Part shown: positions 25,698 through 34,554 of the stretch, one piece after another
How the letters are laid out: each line of letters opens with the position of its first letter
Position numbering within the stretch: position 1 is the first letter of the stretch
NCBI GenBank assembly: GCA_937934115.1
Contig: CALHAH010000039.1
Span: 1-53,763 of the forward strand
Length of the DNA: 53,763 nucleotides
DNA from: an uncultured Thermoanaerobaculum sp.
Lineage (GTDB): Bacteria > Acidobacteriota > Thermoanaerobaculia > Thermoanaerobaculales > Thermoanaerobaculaceae
Direction: 5' to 3'
Position numbers and translations under genes: made by a program
The notes under the pieces: model-generated
Databases searched by the model: none
What the model was told of the DNA's origin: nothing
The model's input: only the letters and a program-made list of their open reading frames with translations

Positions 25698-26827
25698 GGT
25701 GCCACCCCTAGCGTTTGAAACCAGCTCCGCACCTTTTCCCGGGTTTCCTGCTCTTCCTTCTGGGGATCCGAATCGCCAACGATGCCAGCGCCACTGTGAA
25801 AGTAAAGCTTCCCGTTGTTCACATACCCCGTACGAATGGGCATGGCCAACGTGAAGTCGCCGTTGCCCTGCACCACCCCCAAGGCGCCACAGTACACGCT
25901 GCGCGGCACCGGCTCCAGGCGGGAAATAAACTCACACGCCGCCAATTTGGGGGCACCAGTGACGCTCCCTCCCGGGAAGGTTGCCGCCAAAAGCCTTGGC
26001 AAGCTTGTGGCTGGTTGGAGCCTGCCGCGCACCACTGCCTCTCGGTGGCGCACATCCGCCGTCACCACCGGTCGGGAAGCCACGCTTACCTCCACGCTTC
26101 CCACCTCACACACCTTTCCTAAATCGTTGCGCACCAAATCCACGATCATGGCCAGTTCAGCCTGCTCCTTTTCCCCCACCTCCAACCCTCCCTTCCCCCA
26201 CCAGGTCCCCTTGATCGGCCAGCTTTCCACCTTGTTTCCGCGCTTGGCAAGGAAAAGCTCTGGGGAAAGGCTCACGATGGCCCAACCTTGGTCAAGGTCT
26301 TGGAGAAAAAAAGAAAAACGGGGAACATACCCTTGGCACATGCGTCGGAAGAGGCCAGCCGGATCCCCGGAAAAGCCCACCTCCCATCGGCGGGTGAGGT
26401 TGACTTGGTATACCAACCCCGCACCAATGGCGTCCCGGATAACCTCCACCCCATGGCAAAACTCCTGAGAGCTCAAAGAGCAGCCCCGCCGGTAATCGGC
26501 AGCAAAAAAGCCAGGCTCATCCCCTTGGGCTTGGCCCAGGTCTAAAAAAGCCCACCACGCCAAAGGCAGCGGTGAAGGCGTGCCGCACACCGCCACCAGG
26601 GGATCGAGGTAGGCGGCAGCCTCGTACGCAAAAAAACCAACGACCACCTGGTTTTCGCCGCGGAGCTTTCCTTCCACAGCGGAAATGAGGTCCGGCACCG
26701 CCGTTGGCGCGCCACCTGCCTCGTACATCGCCTGCCCATGGTGCATGTACAGCACCGCGAAAGGCTCAGCCCGAAACACCCGCCCGTCACCCCCAAACCC
26801 CGGCCCCAGGGAAAAACGTACGCGCAT
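25694..26827 (-). CDS. pabB: Aminodeoxychorismate synthase component I
   Basis: 377 residues of the chorismate-binding family. PIKGT carries the lysine that marks PabB and allows amination at C4; the anthranilate synthase TrpE has Ala at that place. Other signatures are VDLVRNDLGKVCEVGSV, FPGGSVTGAPKLAA and IRTGYV. It is shorter than E. coli PabB because the N-terminal domain is reduced. The start ATG 26827 has GAGAGGA upstream. It overlaps pabC, forming a two-gene folate operon that consumes chorismate from the nearby aroC. Confidence 0.92.
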   Translation of the reverse strand: MRVRFSLGPGFGGDGRVFRAEPFAVLYMHHGQAMYEAGGAPTAVPDLISAVEGKLRGENQVVVGFFAYEAAAYLDPLVAVCGTPSPLPLAWWAFLDLGQAQGDEPGFFAADYRRGCSLSSQEFCHGVEVIRDAIGAGLVYQVNLTRRWEVGFSGDPAGLFRRMCQGYVPRFSFFLQDLDQGWAIVSLSPELFLAKRGNKVESWPIKGTWWGKGGLEVGEKEQAELAMIVDLVRNDLGKVCEVGSVEVSVASRPVVTADVRHREAVVRGRLQPATSLPRLLAATFPGGSVTGAPKLAACEFISRLEPVPRSVYCGALGVVQGNGDFTLAMPIRTGYVNNGKLYFHSGAGIVGDSDPQKEEQETREKVRSWFQTLGVAP

Positions 26828-26961
26828 GGACCAATCCTCTCACACCGGCAACCATGCGCGCTTCTCGCGCAGGCCCAGCCAGGGCTGGCCAGGGCAAGCG
26901 CTGGCACGCCGCCAGCTCGGGCAAGGCGCGCAACGCCTAGATGACGCTTGCTTCCCGCGGG

Positions 26962-26989
26962 TTGACAAAAAAAAAGCTTACCTTAACGT
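26962..26989 (+). promoter_or_regulatory. Predicted promoter of peptide cassette 1
   Basis: A perfect TTGACA at 26962-26967 is followed by an A8 run and, after 16 bp, TAACGT (26984-26989). An upstream-facing A-tract within the spacer may bend the DNA. The small peptide start is 44 bp downstream with AAAGGAGGGG before it. Confidence 0.55.
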
Positions 26990-27032
26990 TAGAGGTCCGG
27001 ACCCGGAACCGCTAGGAAAGGAGGGGTGAACG

Positions 27033-27231
27033 ATGATCGCAAAGACAAATCTTCAAGAAAGGATTAGTTGTAGGTGTCTTGCTCGTGGGCTTGCTGACTG
27101 CGACGCCAGCGCATGCCATCTCCGGCTACTGCATCACCACCGATGACGGCTGCAACTGGTCCATTTTTTGCCATTGGGATATTGATGACAATCTCAGCGT
27201 CGAAGTTCGCTTGGAGGGCTACAGGTGCTAA
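27033..27231 (+). pseudogene. Small Cys-rich secreted peptide, one-base frameshift
   Basis: ATG 27033 follows AAAGGAGGGG, but its frame drifts into a short, unlikely product. From 27055 another frame reads KKGLVVGVLLVGLLTATPAHA, a textbook signal peptide, then a 37-residue mature part with four Cys (ISGYC...GCNWSIFCHW...GYRC) ending at TAA 27229-27231. That frame has no start codon of its own. Removing one T from CTTC at 27051-27054 joins the two frames into a 65-residue precursor cleaved at Ala28|Ile29. It resembles the intact peptide at 36282, with the same cleavage place, mature Ile, and FCHW core. It may be a true mutation or a sequencing error. Confidence 0.65.
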
Positions 27232-27236
27232 AGTTC

Positions 27237-27264
27237 GGGGCGGGACGCCCGGCAGTCCCGCCCC
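27237..27264 (+). other. Perfect 10-bp stem-loop between peptide and partner gene
   Basis: GGGGCGGGAC (27237-27246) pairs perfectly with GTCCCGCCCC (27255-27264) around an 8-nt loop. No T-run follows; CATTCTTTGG leads to the partner's ribosome binding site. A stem in this place could protect an abundant peptide mRNA or reduce readthrough into the partner, as in some bacteriocin operons. Confidence 0.55.
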
Positions 27265-27281
27265 CATTCTTTGGAGGAATT

Positions 27282-28526
27282 ATGGTTTTTAAAGCCTTCA
27301 TTGGCCTTGCTGCGGTGCTTACGGCACCAGCACAGGAAAGCGGGGACATCCGCGTGGTCCACGCACCCTCGCCAGCCGCAGCTTTTCGTAAGCAGTTTCA
27401 GGAACCCCCCCGCTGCCTTGCCGTGCCCAAGGGCCTCTTTCATCCCCTTCCCCCTGACCTGGCGGCGCTTTTTTCTGGGGACGTTCGCCTTGCCGGGGCG
27501 GGGGAAAGCCTGGGGGTGCTGCGTCGTGAAAAAGATGACCACCTCCACTTGCTGATACTTCGTGGCGAGCGCGTAGCGCAAGAGTGGTACCTCAAACCGC
27601 CAGCCCCGTGGCAAGAAGCCAAGCTCCCGAAGTTGCAGCTCAGCGAAAACGGCCAATGGGTGGTCCTTATGACCTCCAAAGGTTTTGCGGTGTACGCCGG
27701 AAGCGAGCTGGTGCGGGTTTTGCAAGAGCCGGAACACGCCTTCGCCACCAGCGTTGCCGTTATGGGCGAGCAGGTCATCTGGTGCACAAAGCCACCCCAG
27801 GTCCCCAAGGACAACGAGCCCCCAACCCTTTGCTTCCAGCAAAGCTTGACCGCAGCCAAGCCCGAGCCCTTTTTGCAGGCCAACGCCCAAGTTTGGCAAG
27901 CCTTGATCAGGCAAGCCAAAGGTAACGTAGATCGTTTGGTCCTGTCTGAGCTACAAGTGCTCCTCACCCCCCGCCGCGATCGCAAGTTTTGGGCTTTGGG
28001 CCTACACACGGGCGAGCTCTTCCTTCTTGCCCGCAGCGGCACGGTGGCCAAACATTGGATTCTCCCTTGGGCCATAAAAGGGCTAGGCGAAAACCGGGAT
28101 CTTGTCAGCTGGGGCGAAGAGCAAATGCGGGCCAAGGTAGCTGAACATTTGGGGTCCAAGCTTTTTGACGCCACGAAGCCGCAGGCGGTAACGCCCGCAT
28201 CCCTTGCAGTTGCGAACTCCATCTTTTCGGCAGCCTTTTCCCGAGACAACGACTTGGTGGCCATGACCCACCCTGCCGCAGACCCCGCCAACGCTTTGTT
28301 TTGGATTGAAAACGATCCTCTAACCTCTCGCTGTTTTTTGCTCAAGGATTTTGAAGCGCAAATGACAGACCTGCCATTTTTGCAAGCTTTGCGAGTGGCC
28401 GTCACCCGCGACCGTCTCTGGTTGGCATCTCCTGCTGGCTACTTGGTTTGGGATGAACTATTGTCGTACTGGGAAGAAAGGCAAAAGTCTTCAGAAAAAA
28501 ATCCGGAGCATACCCAGTCCCGTTAA
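27282..28526 (+). CDS. Secreted partner protein of peptide cassette 1
   Basis: 414 residues from ATG 27282, with GGAGG 5 bp upstream. The signal peptide MVFKAFIGLAAVLTAPAQE predicts export. The mature protein is beta-rich with repeated short strands and turns (SENGQWVVLMTSKGFAVYAG, KFWALGLHTGELFLLARSG, DRLWLASPAGYLVW) of the kind seen in propeller blades, but no standard repeat could be fixed by eye. The closest structural guess is a 6-bladed propeller. It lies 50 bp after the small Cys-rich peptide gene. The gene at 36512 has the same position in a second cassette, with little obvious sequence identity. Function unknown. Confidence 0.65.
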   Translation: MVFKAFIGLAAVLTAPAQESGDIRVVHAPSPAAAFRKQFQEPPRCLAVPKGLFHPLPPDLAALFSGDVRLAGAGESLGVLRREKDDHLHLLILRGERVAQEWYLKPPAPWQEAKLPKLQLSENGQWVVLMTSKGFAVYAGSELVRVLQEPEHAFATSVAVMGEQVIWCTKPPQVPKDNEPPTLCFQQSLTAAKPEPFLQANAQVWQALIRQAKGNVDRLVLSELQVLLTPRRDRKFWALGLHTGELFLLARSGTVAKHWILPWAIKGLGENRDLVSWGEEQMRAKVAEHLGSKLFDATKPQAVTPASLAVANSIFSAAFSRDNDLVAMTHPAADPANALFWIENDPLTSRCFLLKDFEAQMTDLPFLQALRVAVTRDRLWLASPAGYLVWDELLSYWEERQKSSEKNPEHTQSR

Positions 28527-28559
28527 CTGGCATGCTGCTTTCGCCCTGAAAGAACGAAA

Positions 28560-28597
28560 ACGGGCGCGCACGGAATCCGGCGCCCGTACACTTTTTT
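28560..28597 (+). terminator. Rho-independent terminator after cassette 1
   Basis: ACGGGCGC (28560-28567) pairs with GCGCCCGT (28580-28587), then ACAC and six T. It separates the cassette from the convergent efflux operon. Confidence 0.75.
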
Positions 28598-28653
28598 CCC
28601 GGGGAAACCCTCGCCGCCATCCAGGGGCTTTCCTCCGCCTCCCCGGCAACGTC

Positions 28654-29885
28654 TCACCCCCGCATGGCGGCCACGGGGCTTACGCGGGAGGCTTGGCGGG
28701 CCGGCCAGAGGCCTGAGAAAAAGCCCACGGCCACCGCAAAAGCAAAGGCCAAGCCCGAAGGCGATGGGGGCAACCCCGCCTCGAAGGCACCGCTTGCTTG
28801 CTGCGTCACCAGCAAACCCAAAGCCACACCCTCCACCCCTCCCAAAAGCGAAAGCGACGTGGACTCGGCGAGCACCTGGAGGAGGATGGCCTGGTCTGAA
28901 GCCCCAATGGCCTTGCGCAAGCCAATTTCGTAAAGCCTTTCCGCCAAGGAAATGCGCAACACCGAGTAGATGCCCACGCCACCCACCAACAGCGAAATGC
29001 CCGCAATAGCTGCCAAAACAACGGTCCAGTTGCGGAGGATCACGCGTATTTCCTTTTCCGCCCGCAGCATTTCATCGGCCACATTTTCCACTTCGAATTC
29101 CTCAATGCCCTTGTGGGTGCGGCGAATGATCCTTTCGATTTCCGCTTTTACCGCCGCCAAGTTCTCCGTGTTATGGGTACGCACGGAAATCAAGTGTATG
29201 TTGTGGCCGCCGGAAAGGTGGGCACGGAACGCGGAAAGCGGCAGCAAAATCCCCTCCATTTCCCGCCGGGTCCAGCCGGAATTGGCAAAACGGTTTCCCA
29301 GGCGCTCTTCCACTCCAATCACTTGCAACGGCACATCACCCACCGTAACCATTTTGCCCACGGGGTTTTCATCGCCAAATAAAGCTGCGGCCAGCTCCGC
29401 CTTCAACACCGCCACCCGCCGTCCCGCTTCTTCGTCCCCGTCGTGGAAAAATCTGCCCTTCTGCCCCTTGCGCTCGTGCACATACACGTAGGAGGGGCTT
29501 CCCCGTACACCCGCACGCGCCTGGATACGCTTTCCGCGTGCACCACGCCATCGGTAAGCCGCACCGCCGCCACCGCCGCCAGGCTTTTACCTCCCTGCGC
29601 CAAAGCTTGGGAGTCCCTCAAGGCCAAACCCCGGCTTGGAAAGGCTTTCTTTTGTGCTAAAAGCGATTGGGGAGGCTTGCTGCTCACAAACATGACGCCA
29701 TCGAAGCCGAGACCCTTCACCCCGGACCACACCGCTTCCCGCACCCCAGCCCTGAGGGTCATGAACACCACCATGGCCGCGGTACCCAAGGTGACACCGG
29801 TTACGGTAAGCCCCGAGCGCAGCTTATGTGCCCCAATTTCCACCAACGCTGAGCGCACGCTTTCGGAAAGGGAAAGCCGCATCAT
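28654..29885 (-). pseudogene. MacB-like ABC transporter permease, frameshifted
   Basis: Start ATG 29885 overlaps the upstream permease (ATGA). The first frame holds the N-terminal membrane helix (KLRSGLTVTGVTLGTAAMVVFM) and part of the periplasmic domain. It then derails at about 29490, after VRVYGEAP, into a nonsense tail. The second frame resumes with YVYVHERKGQKGRFF and continues with the rest of the periplasmic domain and three C-terminal helices (VVLAAIAGISLLVGGVGIYSV, FtsX-type), ending near 28654. One missing T in GCCCCTCC (29490s) explains the break. The intact product would have been about 410 residues, like its neighbour. Confidence 0.8.
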
Positions 29886-31114
29886 TCGTACCTCAACGCC
29901 GCCACCGGCTGCAAACGGGCGGCCTTCCAGGCGGGGTACAAGTCAAAATTAACCGCCACGCTCACCGCACACCCCATGGCCGCGAGGACCATGGTTGGGG
30001 TGAGCACCGCCACTTGGTCCAAGAGGTAGGCCATGCCAACTACAAACCCCACACCTAAAGCTAAGCCAAAAAAACCACCAAGCCCGTTGACGATAATGGT
30101 TTCCACCAAAAACTGGATGAGAATGTGACTGCCTTTGGCCCCGATAGCTTTGCGGATGCCCACTTCCCGCATGCGCTCGGTAAATAAAGCCAGCATGATG
30201 TTGGCCACCACGATGCCTCCCACCAAAAGCGAAATGAGCCCGCAAACCAAAAAGGTGATGTCGTAAATCCGGCCTTGCTGCTCCATTTGCTCAACGCGGT
30301 CCTTGCCATCGAAAATCTGAAAATCCTCCGCCCCATGCCGGGCTAAAAGCAGGTTGCGCAGCGCCGGTAAAGCGCTGTGGTGAGCCTCAGGAGCAGCAAG
30401 CCGCAGGGCAATCTCATCGACTCGGCTGGTGCCAGCGCCTTGGTAACGGCGGGTCAGGGTAGTGGCTGGCACCAAGATAAGCTCGTTCATCCAACCCAGG
30501 GCGTTCCAGGAGTCGGCGCGGTTCCAGTAAAACTCGCGAAAGGCCAGCACCCCCACCACTATCAGCGCGTGGTCCCCAAGGCGCAAGGTCTTCCCCAGGG
30601 GATCGCCAGAGCCAAAAAACTCCCGGGCGCGGTCCGCACCTAGAACGCACACCGCCGCCGCGGTGGTGAGGTCCTCGAAAGTAATACGGCGCCCGCGGGC
30701 CAAACGCAGCTCGTTGCACTCGGCCCAACCTGGGGTCACCCCGGTGACCGTGTACCGCCGTTGCATCAACGGAGACGTCACCCAAAGGGGCCGACGAATG
30801 GCTGTTGCCACCAGATCAAACTGCGGAACCCTTAAAGCAATGGCTTGCGCATCCTCCAGGGTGAGGCCTTTGCTTGCCCTCTCCTTAGCGGAAAGGCGGG
30901 CAGCATCCGCGGGTTTGGCGTAAACCACAACCTTGAGGGTCCCCCCGGTTTCCTGCCAAAACTCCATGGACTTGGCGCGCTGCCCTGCCGAAAGGCCCAG
31001 GGTGGCCACCACCGAGGCCACACCCAAAACCACACCCACGGTTTGCAGCGCCGTGCGTGCCCCGTAGGCGCGCACATCCACCAAAGCATGCGCAAGGATC
31101 CCCAAGACGCTCAC
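29882..31114 (-). CDS. MacB/FtsX-type ABC transporter permease
   Basis: 410 residues. An N-terminal membrane helix (about 17-40) is followed by a large periplasmic MacB_PCD domain (about 45-260) and three C-terminal helices in the FtsX domain (ITFLVCGLISLLVGGIVVANI, then IREVGIRKAIGAKGSHIL). Such permeases pair with a MacB ATPase and a MacA adaptor to move peptides, lipoproteins or antibiotics across the envelope. This is the only unbroken gene of the four-gene operon. It overlaps its neighbours on both sides by 4 bp. Confidence 0.85.
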   Translation of the reverse strand: MSVLGILAHALVDVRAYGARTALQTVGVVLGVASVVATLGLSAGQRAKSMEFWQETGGTLKVVVYAKPADAARLSAKERASKGLTLEDAQAIALRVPQFDLVATAIRRPLWVTSPLMQRRYTVTGVTPGWAECNELRLARGRRITFEDLTTAAAVCVLGADRAREFFGSGDPLGKTLRLGDHALIVVGVLAFREFYWNRADSWNALGWMNELILVPATTLTRRYQGAGTSRVDEIALRLAAPEAHHSALPALRNLLLARHGAEDFQIFDGKDRVEQMEQQGRIYDITFLVCGLISLLVGGIVVANIMLALFTERMREVGIRKAIGAKGSHILIQFLVETIIVNGLGGFFGLALGVGFVVGMAYLLDQVAVLTPTMVLAAMGCAVSVAVNFDLYPAWKAARLQPVAALRYE

Positions 31115-31797
31115 GCTTGGCTCCGTTGGTCTAAGGCAATGCGCCCATCCACCAAACGCACCATGCGGCGCGCGTGGGCCGCCACCTGCGGGTCGTGAGT
31201 TACAAGAATCACCGTTTGCCCTTGGGCATTAATTTCGTCAAAAAACGCCATGACCTCTGCACCCGTGGTTTGGTCCAGGTTCCCCGTGGGCTCATCAGCC
31301 AAAAGCACCGCGGGTTACGTCACCAACGCGCGAGCAATGGCTGCCCGCTGGCGCTCGCCTCCTGAAAGCTGCGCAGGGTAGTGCTTGGCCCGGTCGGCAA
31401 GCCCCAAGCGGGCCAGGATGGCCAACGCCCTTTCCCGCCTTTCGCCCCGTGGCACGCCCGCGTAAAGTAGAGCAAGTTCCACGTTGCGCAGGATCGAGGC
31501 GCGGGGAAGCAGGTTAAACGCTTGAAAAACGAAACCCACAAAGCGGTTGCGAATTTCCGCCAAGCGACCGGGGGGGAGGTTCCCAACCTCCTCCCCCGCC
31601 AAGCGGTACGACCCGCTGGTGGGGTTGTCCAAACAACCCAAAATATGCATGAGTGTAGACTTCCCCGATCCGGAAGGCCCCATGATGGCCACGTACTCGC
31701 CGCGGTTCACTTGCAGGTCCACGCCTCGCAAGGCCTGAACTTCCACACCGCCGTTGTAAACTTTTCAAATCCCCGAAAGCTCAATGAGCGGGTCCAT
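31111..31797 (-). pseudogene. MacB-type ABC ATPase with two in-frame stops
   Basis: From ATG 31797 the frame reads MDPLIELSGI, then TGA (31765-31767), then [17 protein letters not shown]. This is the normal ATPase start with one codon, probably CGA, turned into a stop. The Walker A (GPSGSGKST), Q-loop (FQAFNLL) and signature ([16 protein letters not shown]) are intact. A second stop, TAA at 31315-31317, then precedes Walker B (PAVLLADEPTGNLD) and the H-loop His (VTHD). Both could be C-to-T changes. No fragment has all catalytic motifs, so no working transporter can come from this gene. Confidence 0.88.
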
Positions 31798-31808
31798 CTC
31801 ACCCATGA

Positions 31809-32979
31809 CTACGACTCCCTCTTCTTAGGCCGGGTGGGATCCTCCAAGGCCACCTCCTCCCCCACTTCGACACCTGAAAGCACCTGCAAAACGCGAAAGG
31901 GAAGGAATGCCGGTTGCCACCACCCGTTCCTCAAACCACGCCTTCCACGTGTCCGGGCCAGGCGTAGCCTTGGGTTTCGGCATTTTGGCTGCGGTGGTTT
32001 GTTTGCGAACGTAGACGATGTCCTTGTCGTCCTTGCGGAACACCGCTTCCACTGGCACCGTCAACACCCCAAAAGCTTTCTCACCGAAAATCTTCGCGAA
32101 AGCGGTCATACCGGTGTGCAGCTCTTTCCCTTGCGCATCCAGCACCACTTCCACGTCGTACACCTTCCCATCGCGGTCCAAACGGGCCGCCGGTGCCATG
32201 CGGGTCACCTTGCCGGTGAACTTGGCTTTGGGGAAGGCGTCCAGCGTCACTTCCACCGCAGCACCCACCGCCACCTTGCCAATGTCCACTTCGAAAACCC
32301 CAGCTTTCACGATCATGCGCGAAAGATCGGCCACCGTTGCAATGACGGTGCCGGCGTTAAAGGATCCGGCACCGGTAACCGCCTCCCCCAACGCCACAGG
32401 GCGACGGATCACCACACCATCCATAGGGGAAAGGATGTGCAGCACCTGCTGGGGGTTGGTGGCCAGGGGAACGCCGGAGGACTCCGCGATTCTTGCCTTT
32501 TCCCGTGCCGCCTCCAGCGCCTCTTTTGCTTGCATGTAACGGGTTTCCGCAGCACGGTGTACCTCGAGGGCAATCAAGCCTGCCTTGAGGAGCTGGTCTT
32601 TTGCCAAAAAGTCCTTTTCGGCATCGGCAAAGTCAATTTCGTGCTGAATCACAGCACGACGCATTGCCGCTAAATTTTGCGCTTGGTTCACCTCAGGCTC
32701 AATGGCAGCAAGGAGATCCCCTTTGCGCACGCTGTCGCCCTCGCACACGGGCAAAGCCACGACTTTGCCGGAAAGAGCCGATTTCACGTCCACCTTGACC
32801 TCAGGTTCCACCGTGCCCACCTCCACCACCTCCACCTGGACATCGGCCAGCTCCACCTTGGCCACCGGCACCGGGGGTTCGGCCGTGCCGCGGTTGTCAG
32901 CCTTGCGTGCAGCCACCACCGCGGCAAAAACCCCTACCCCCAAAATACAAACCACAATCCACGTGGCGTTCCTACCCAT
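31809..32979 (-). pseudogene. MacA-like HlyD/RND adaptor, C-terminal frameshift
   Basis: Reading from ATG 32979: an N-terminal membrane anchor (TWIVVCILGVGVFAAVVAA), a barrel-sandwich half with KSALSGKVVALPVCEGDSVRKGD, a coiled-coil hairpin at about 100-170, a second lipoyl half (SPMDGVVIRRPVALGEAV), and a beta-barrel. After VVATGIPS near 31897 the frame goes off into a Gly-rich tail. The adjacent frame supplies the expected FRVLQVLSGVEVGEEVAL ending and stops at TAG 31809-31811, 11 bp before the ATPase start. One extra C in TCCCTTT explains it. The protein may be partly functional because only about 30 terminal residues change. Confidence 0.8.
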
Positions 32980-33108
32980 GCGTCCTCCACCACCAACACC
33001 TCCCTACGCCTATACGAAACACCCGCAGCCTATGTTCTTGTGGAGCCTTAACCCTCAAGGGCTCAACTAGCGCAAAATACAAGAATCGCTATCCATAGAG
33101 ACTGAACC

Positions 33109-33138
33109 TTGACTTTTTGCAGGTGAGGCGGCTATGGT
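33109..33138 (+). promoter_or_regulatory. Predicted promoter of the cytochrome/barrel operon
   Basis: TTGACT (33109-33114), 18 bp, then TATGGT (33133-33138). The start codon lies 23 bp farther with AGGAGG before it. Confidence 0.5.
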
Positions 33139-33161
33139 AAAGGCATGCAAAGGAGGACGCC

Positions 33162-34532
33162 ATGCACCGGACCTTGCCTTGCACCGCCCTTTTGCTTGTA
33201 GTTATGGCCATAAATGCCGTCGCGCAGGAGAGACCAAAGGCTGGTGACGACGCTTTAGGCGCCTATCCTTACGAAAAGTTCGAACGCCCGCAAGCGTGCG
33301 CTTCGTGCCACGTAGACATTGCCCGCCAGCACGAACAATCCATGATGGCCCAGGCTTTTACCCATCACTGGGACGAAATTGAATACTTTGAGCTGGCCCT
33401 TCCCCACGCAGAAAAAGAACCCAAAGTCGCTGGCGTGAAAGCGGGCTGCAACGGTTGCCACGCACCCTTTTCCTTCCTGGCGGGAGACATCCCCCCCAAA
33501 CGGCCGCAGGAGAACACCAGGGCTAACGAGGGTGTGTCCTGTGATTTATGCCACACCATAACGGGCTACGCCGGCGACACACCGTTTAACTACAACTACG
33601 TCGTTTCTCCAGGCAAAGTAAAGTACGGGCCGCGCCCCGGCCTGGTGAGCCCCCACCACGAAACCAAAGAATCAGCCTTTTTGCGCTCCGCGGAATTTTG
33701 CGGTACGTGCCACAACGAAAAGAGCCCCTTTGACGTGTGGGTGAAGGCCACACATTTGGAGTGGAAGGAAAGCCCCTATGGTAAAGCTGGCATCGTTTGC
33801 CAGGACTGCCATATGCCCAAAGCCCCTGGTCGCTCAGCGCGTATGGGCGAGGAGCTGCCGGATGTGCGGCAACACCTGTTCCACGGCGCCCATGACCCTG
33901 GCAAGTTGGCCGGCGTCGTTGAAGTTCGCATCCACCCCGAGGTGCGCGAAGCGGAACCTGGAGAAACCGTGAAACTTACGGCTACGGTGGTCAACGCCAA
34001 AGCGGGGCATAAGGTTCCTTCTGGTTCAGCAGAAGAGCGCATGCTGTGGCTGCACGTGGTAGCCACCGACAGTAAGGGCAACGTGTACCACCTACCCGTG
34101 GATCGCAAGGGGTTTACCGGCGAGGAGTACACGATCGCCTCCGCCACCGCCCTCGCCTACCAGGATATCGGGGACATCAAGGGGATCCCCAACTTCCCAG
34201 GGCTTTTGCGGGATGGTAAGTACCCCCACCTGGCTCCGGGGGATCGCATCTTCCGCATGCCTTACTTTGATCCCAAGGGAAGACAAACCATTGCTCAGTG
34301 GAATACCGCTTCTTTAGGTACTGACTACCGCCTGGCGCCTCTGGCAGCAATAAACGAGACATTCACCTTTAAGCTTCCCCCAAACACCCCGCCAGGACCC
34401 GTCAAGGTTAAAGCATCCGTTTACTACTCGCGCTTGGTTTCCTCCGTGGCTGAGTTCCTCAAGGTACCGCCAGAGGAAAGTGAAGAAATCCTCATTAACA
34501 GCCACGAAACACAAATTATGGTCGTGCCGTAG
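33162..34532 (+). CDS. Secreted pentaheme c-type cytochrome
   Basis: 456 residues with a signal peptide (MHRTLPCTALLLVVMAINAVAQ). Five CXXCH heme-binding motifs lie in the first half at residues 46-50, 96-100, 127-131, 180-184 and 213-217, and several free His could be axial ligands. The spacing recalls cytochrome c554-type multiheme proteins. The second half (about 240-456) has no hemes and looks all-beta (VEVRIHPEVREAEPGETVKLTATVVNAKAGHKVPSG), a probable partner or sugar-like binding domain. It should carry electrons in the periplasm. The next gene, 22 bp away, is an outer-membrane barrel with one heme motif. Confidence 0.88.
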   Translation: MHRTLPCTALLLVVMAINAVAQERPKAGDDALGAYPYEKFERPQACASCHVDIARQHEQSMMAQAFTHHWDEIEYFELALPHAEKEPKVAGVKAGCNGCHAPFSFLAGDIPPKRPQENTRANEGVSCDLCHTITGYAGDTPFNYNYVVSPGKVKYGPRPGLVSPHHETKESAFLRSAEFCGTCHNEKSPFDVWVKATHLEWKESPYGKAGIVCQDCHMPKAPGRSARMGEELPDVRQHLFHGAHDPGKLAGVVEVRIHPEVREAEPGETVKLTATVVNAKAGHKVPSGSAEERMLWLHVVATDSKGNVYHLPVDRKGFTGEEYTIASATALAYQDIGDIKGIPNFPGLLRDGKYPHLAPGDRIFRMPYFDPKGRQTIAQWNTASLGTDYRLAPLAAINETFTFKLPPNTPPGPVKVKASVYYSRLVSSVAEFLKVPPEESEEILINSHETQIMVVP

Positions 34533-34554
34533 CGCAAGACCAAAGGAGGTCGCT

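Noticed and set aside
27033-27146. The short peptide actually read from ATG 27033 as a real product
   Set aside because: It has no signal peptide or sensible composition, while the adjacent frame has a textbook signal peptide and resembles the peptide at 36282.
9291-31767. Stop-codon reassignment as the explanation for in-frame stops
   Set aside because: All three stop codons are involved, they occur only in a few accessory genes, and core genes end normally at each of them.
31522-32673. 383-codon plus-strand frame across the efflux operon
   Set aside because: It is antisense to the HlyD-like and ATPase genes, whose motifs (Walker A, lipoyl halves) are clear on the minus strand; the His-rich product is a mirror artefact.
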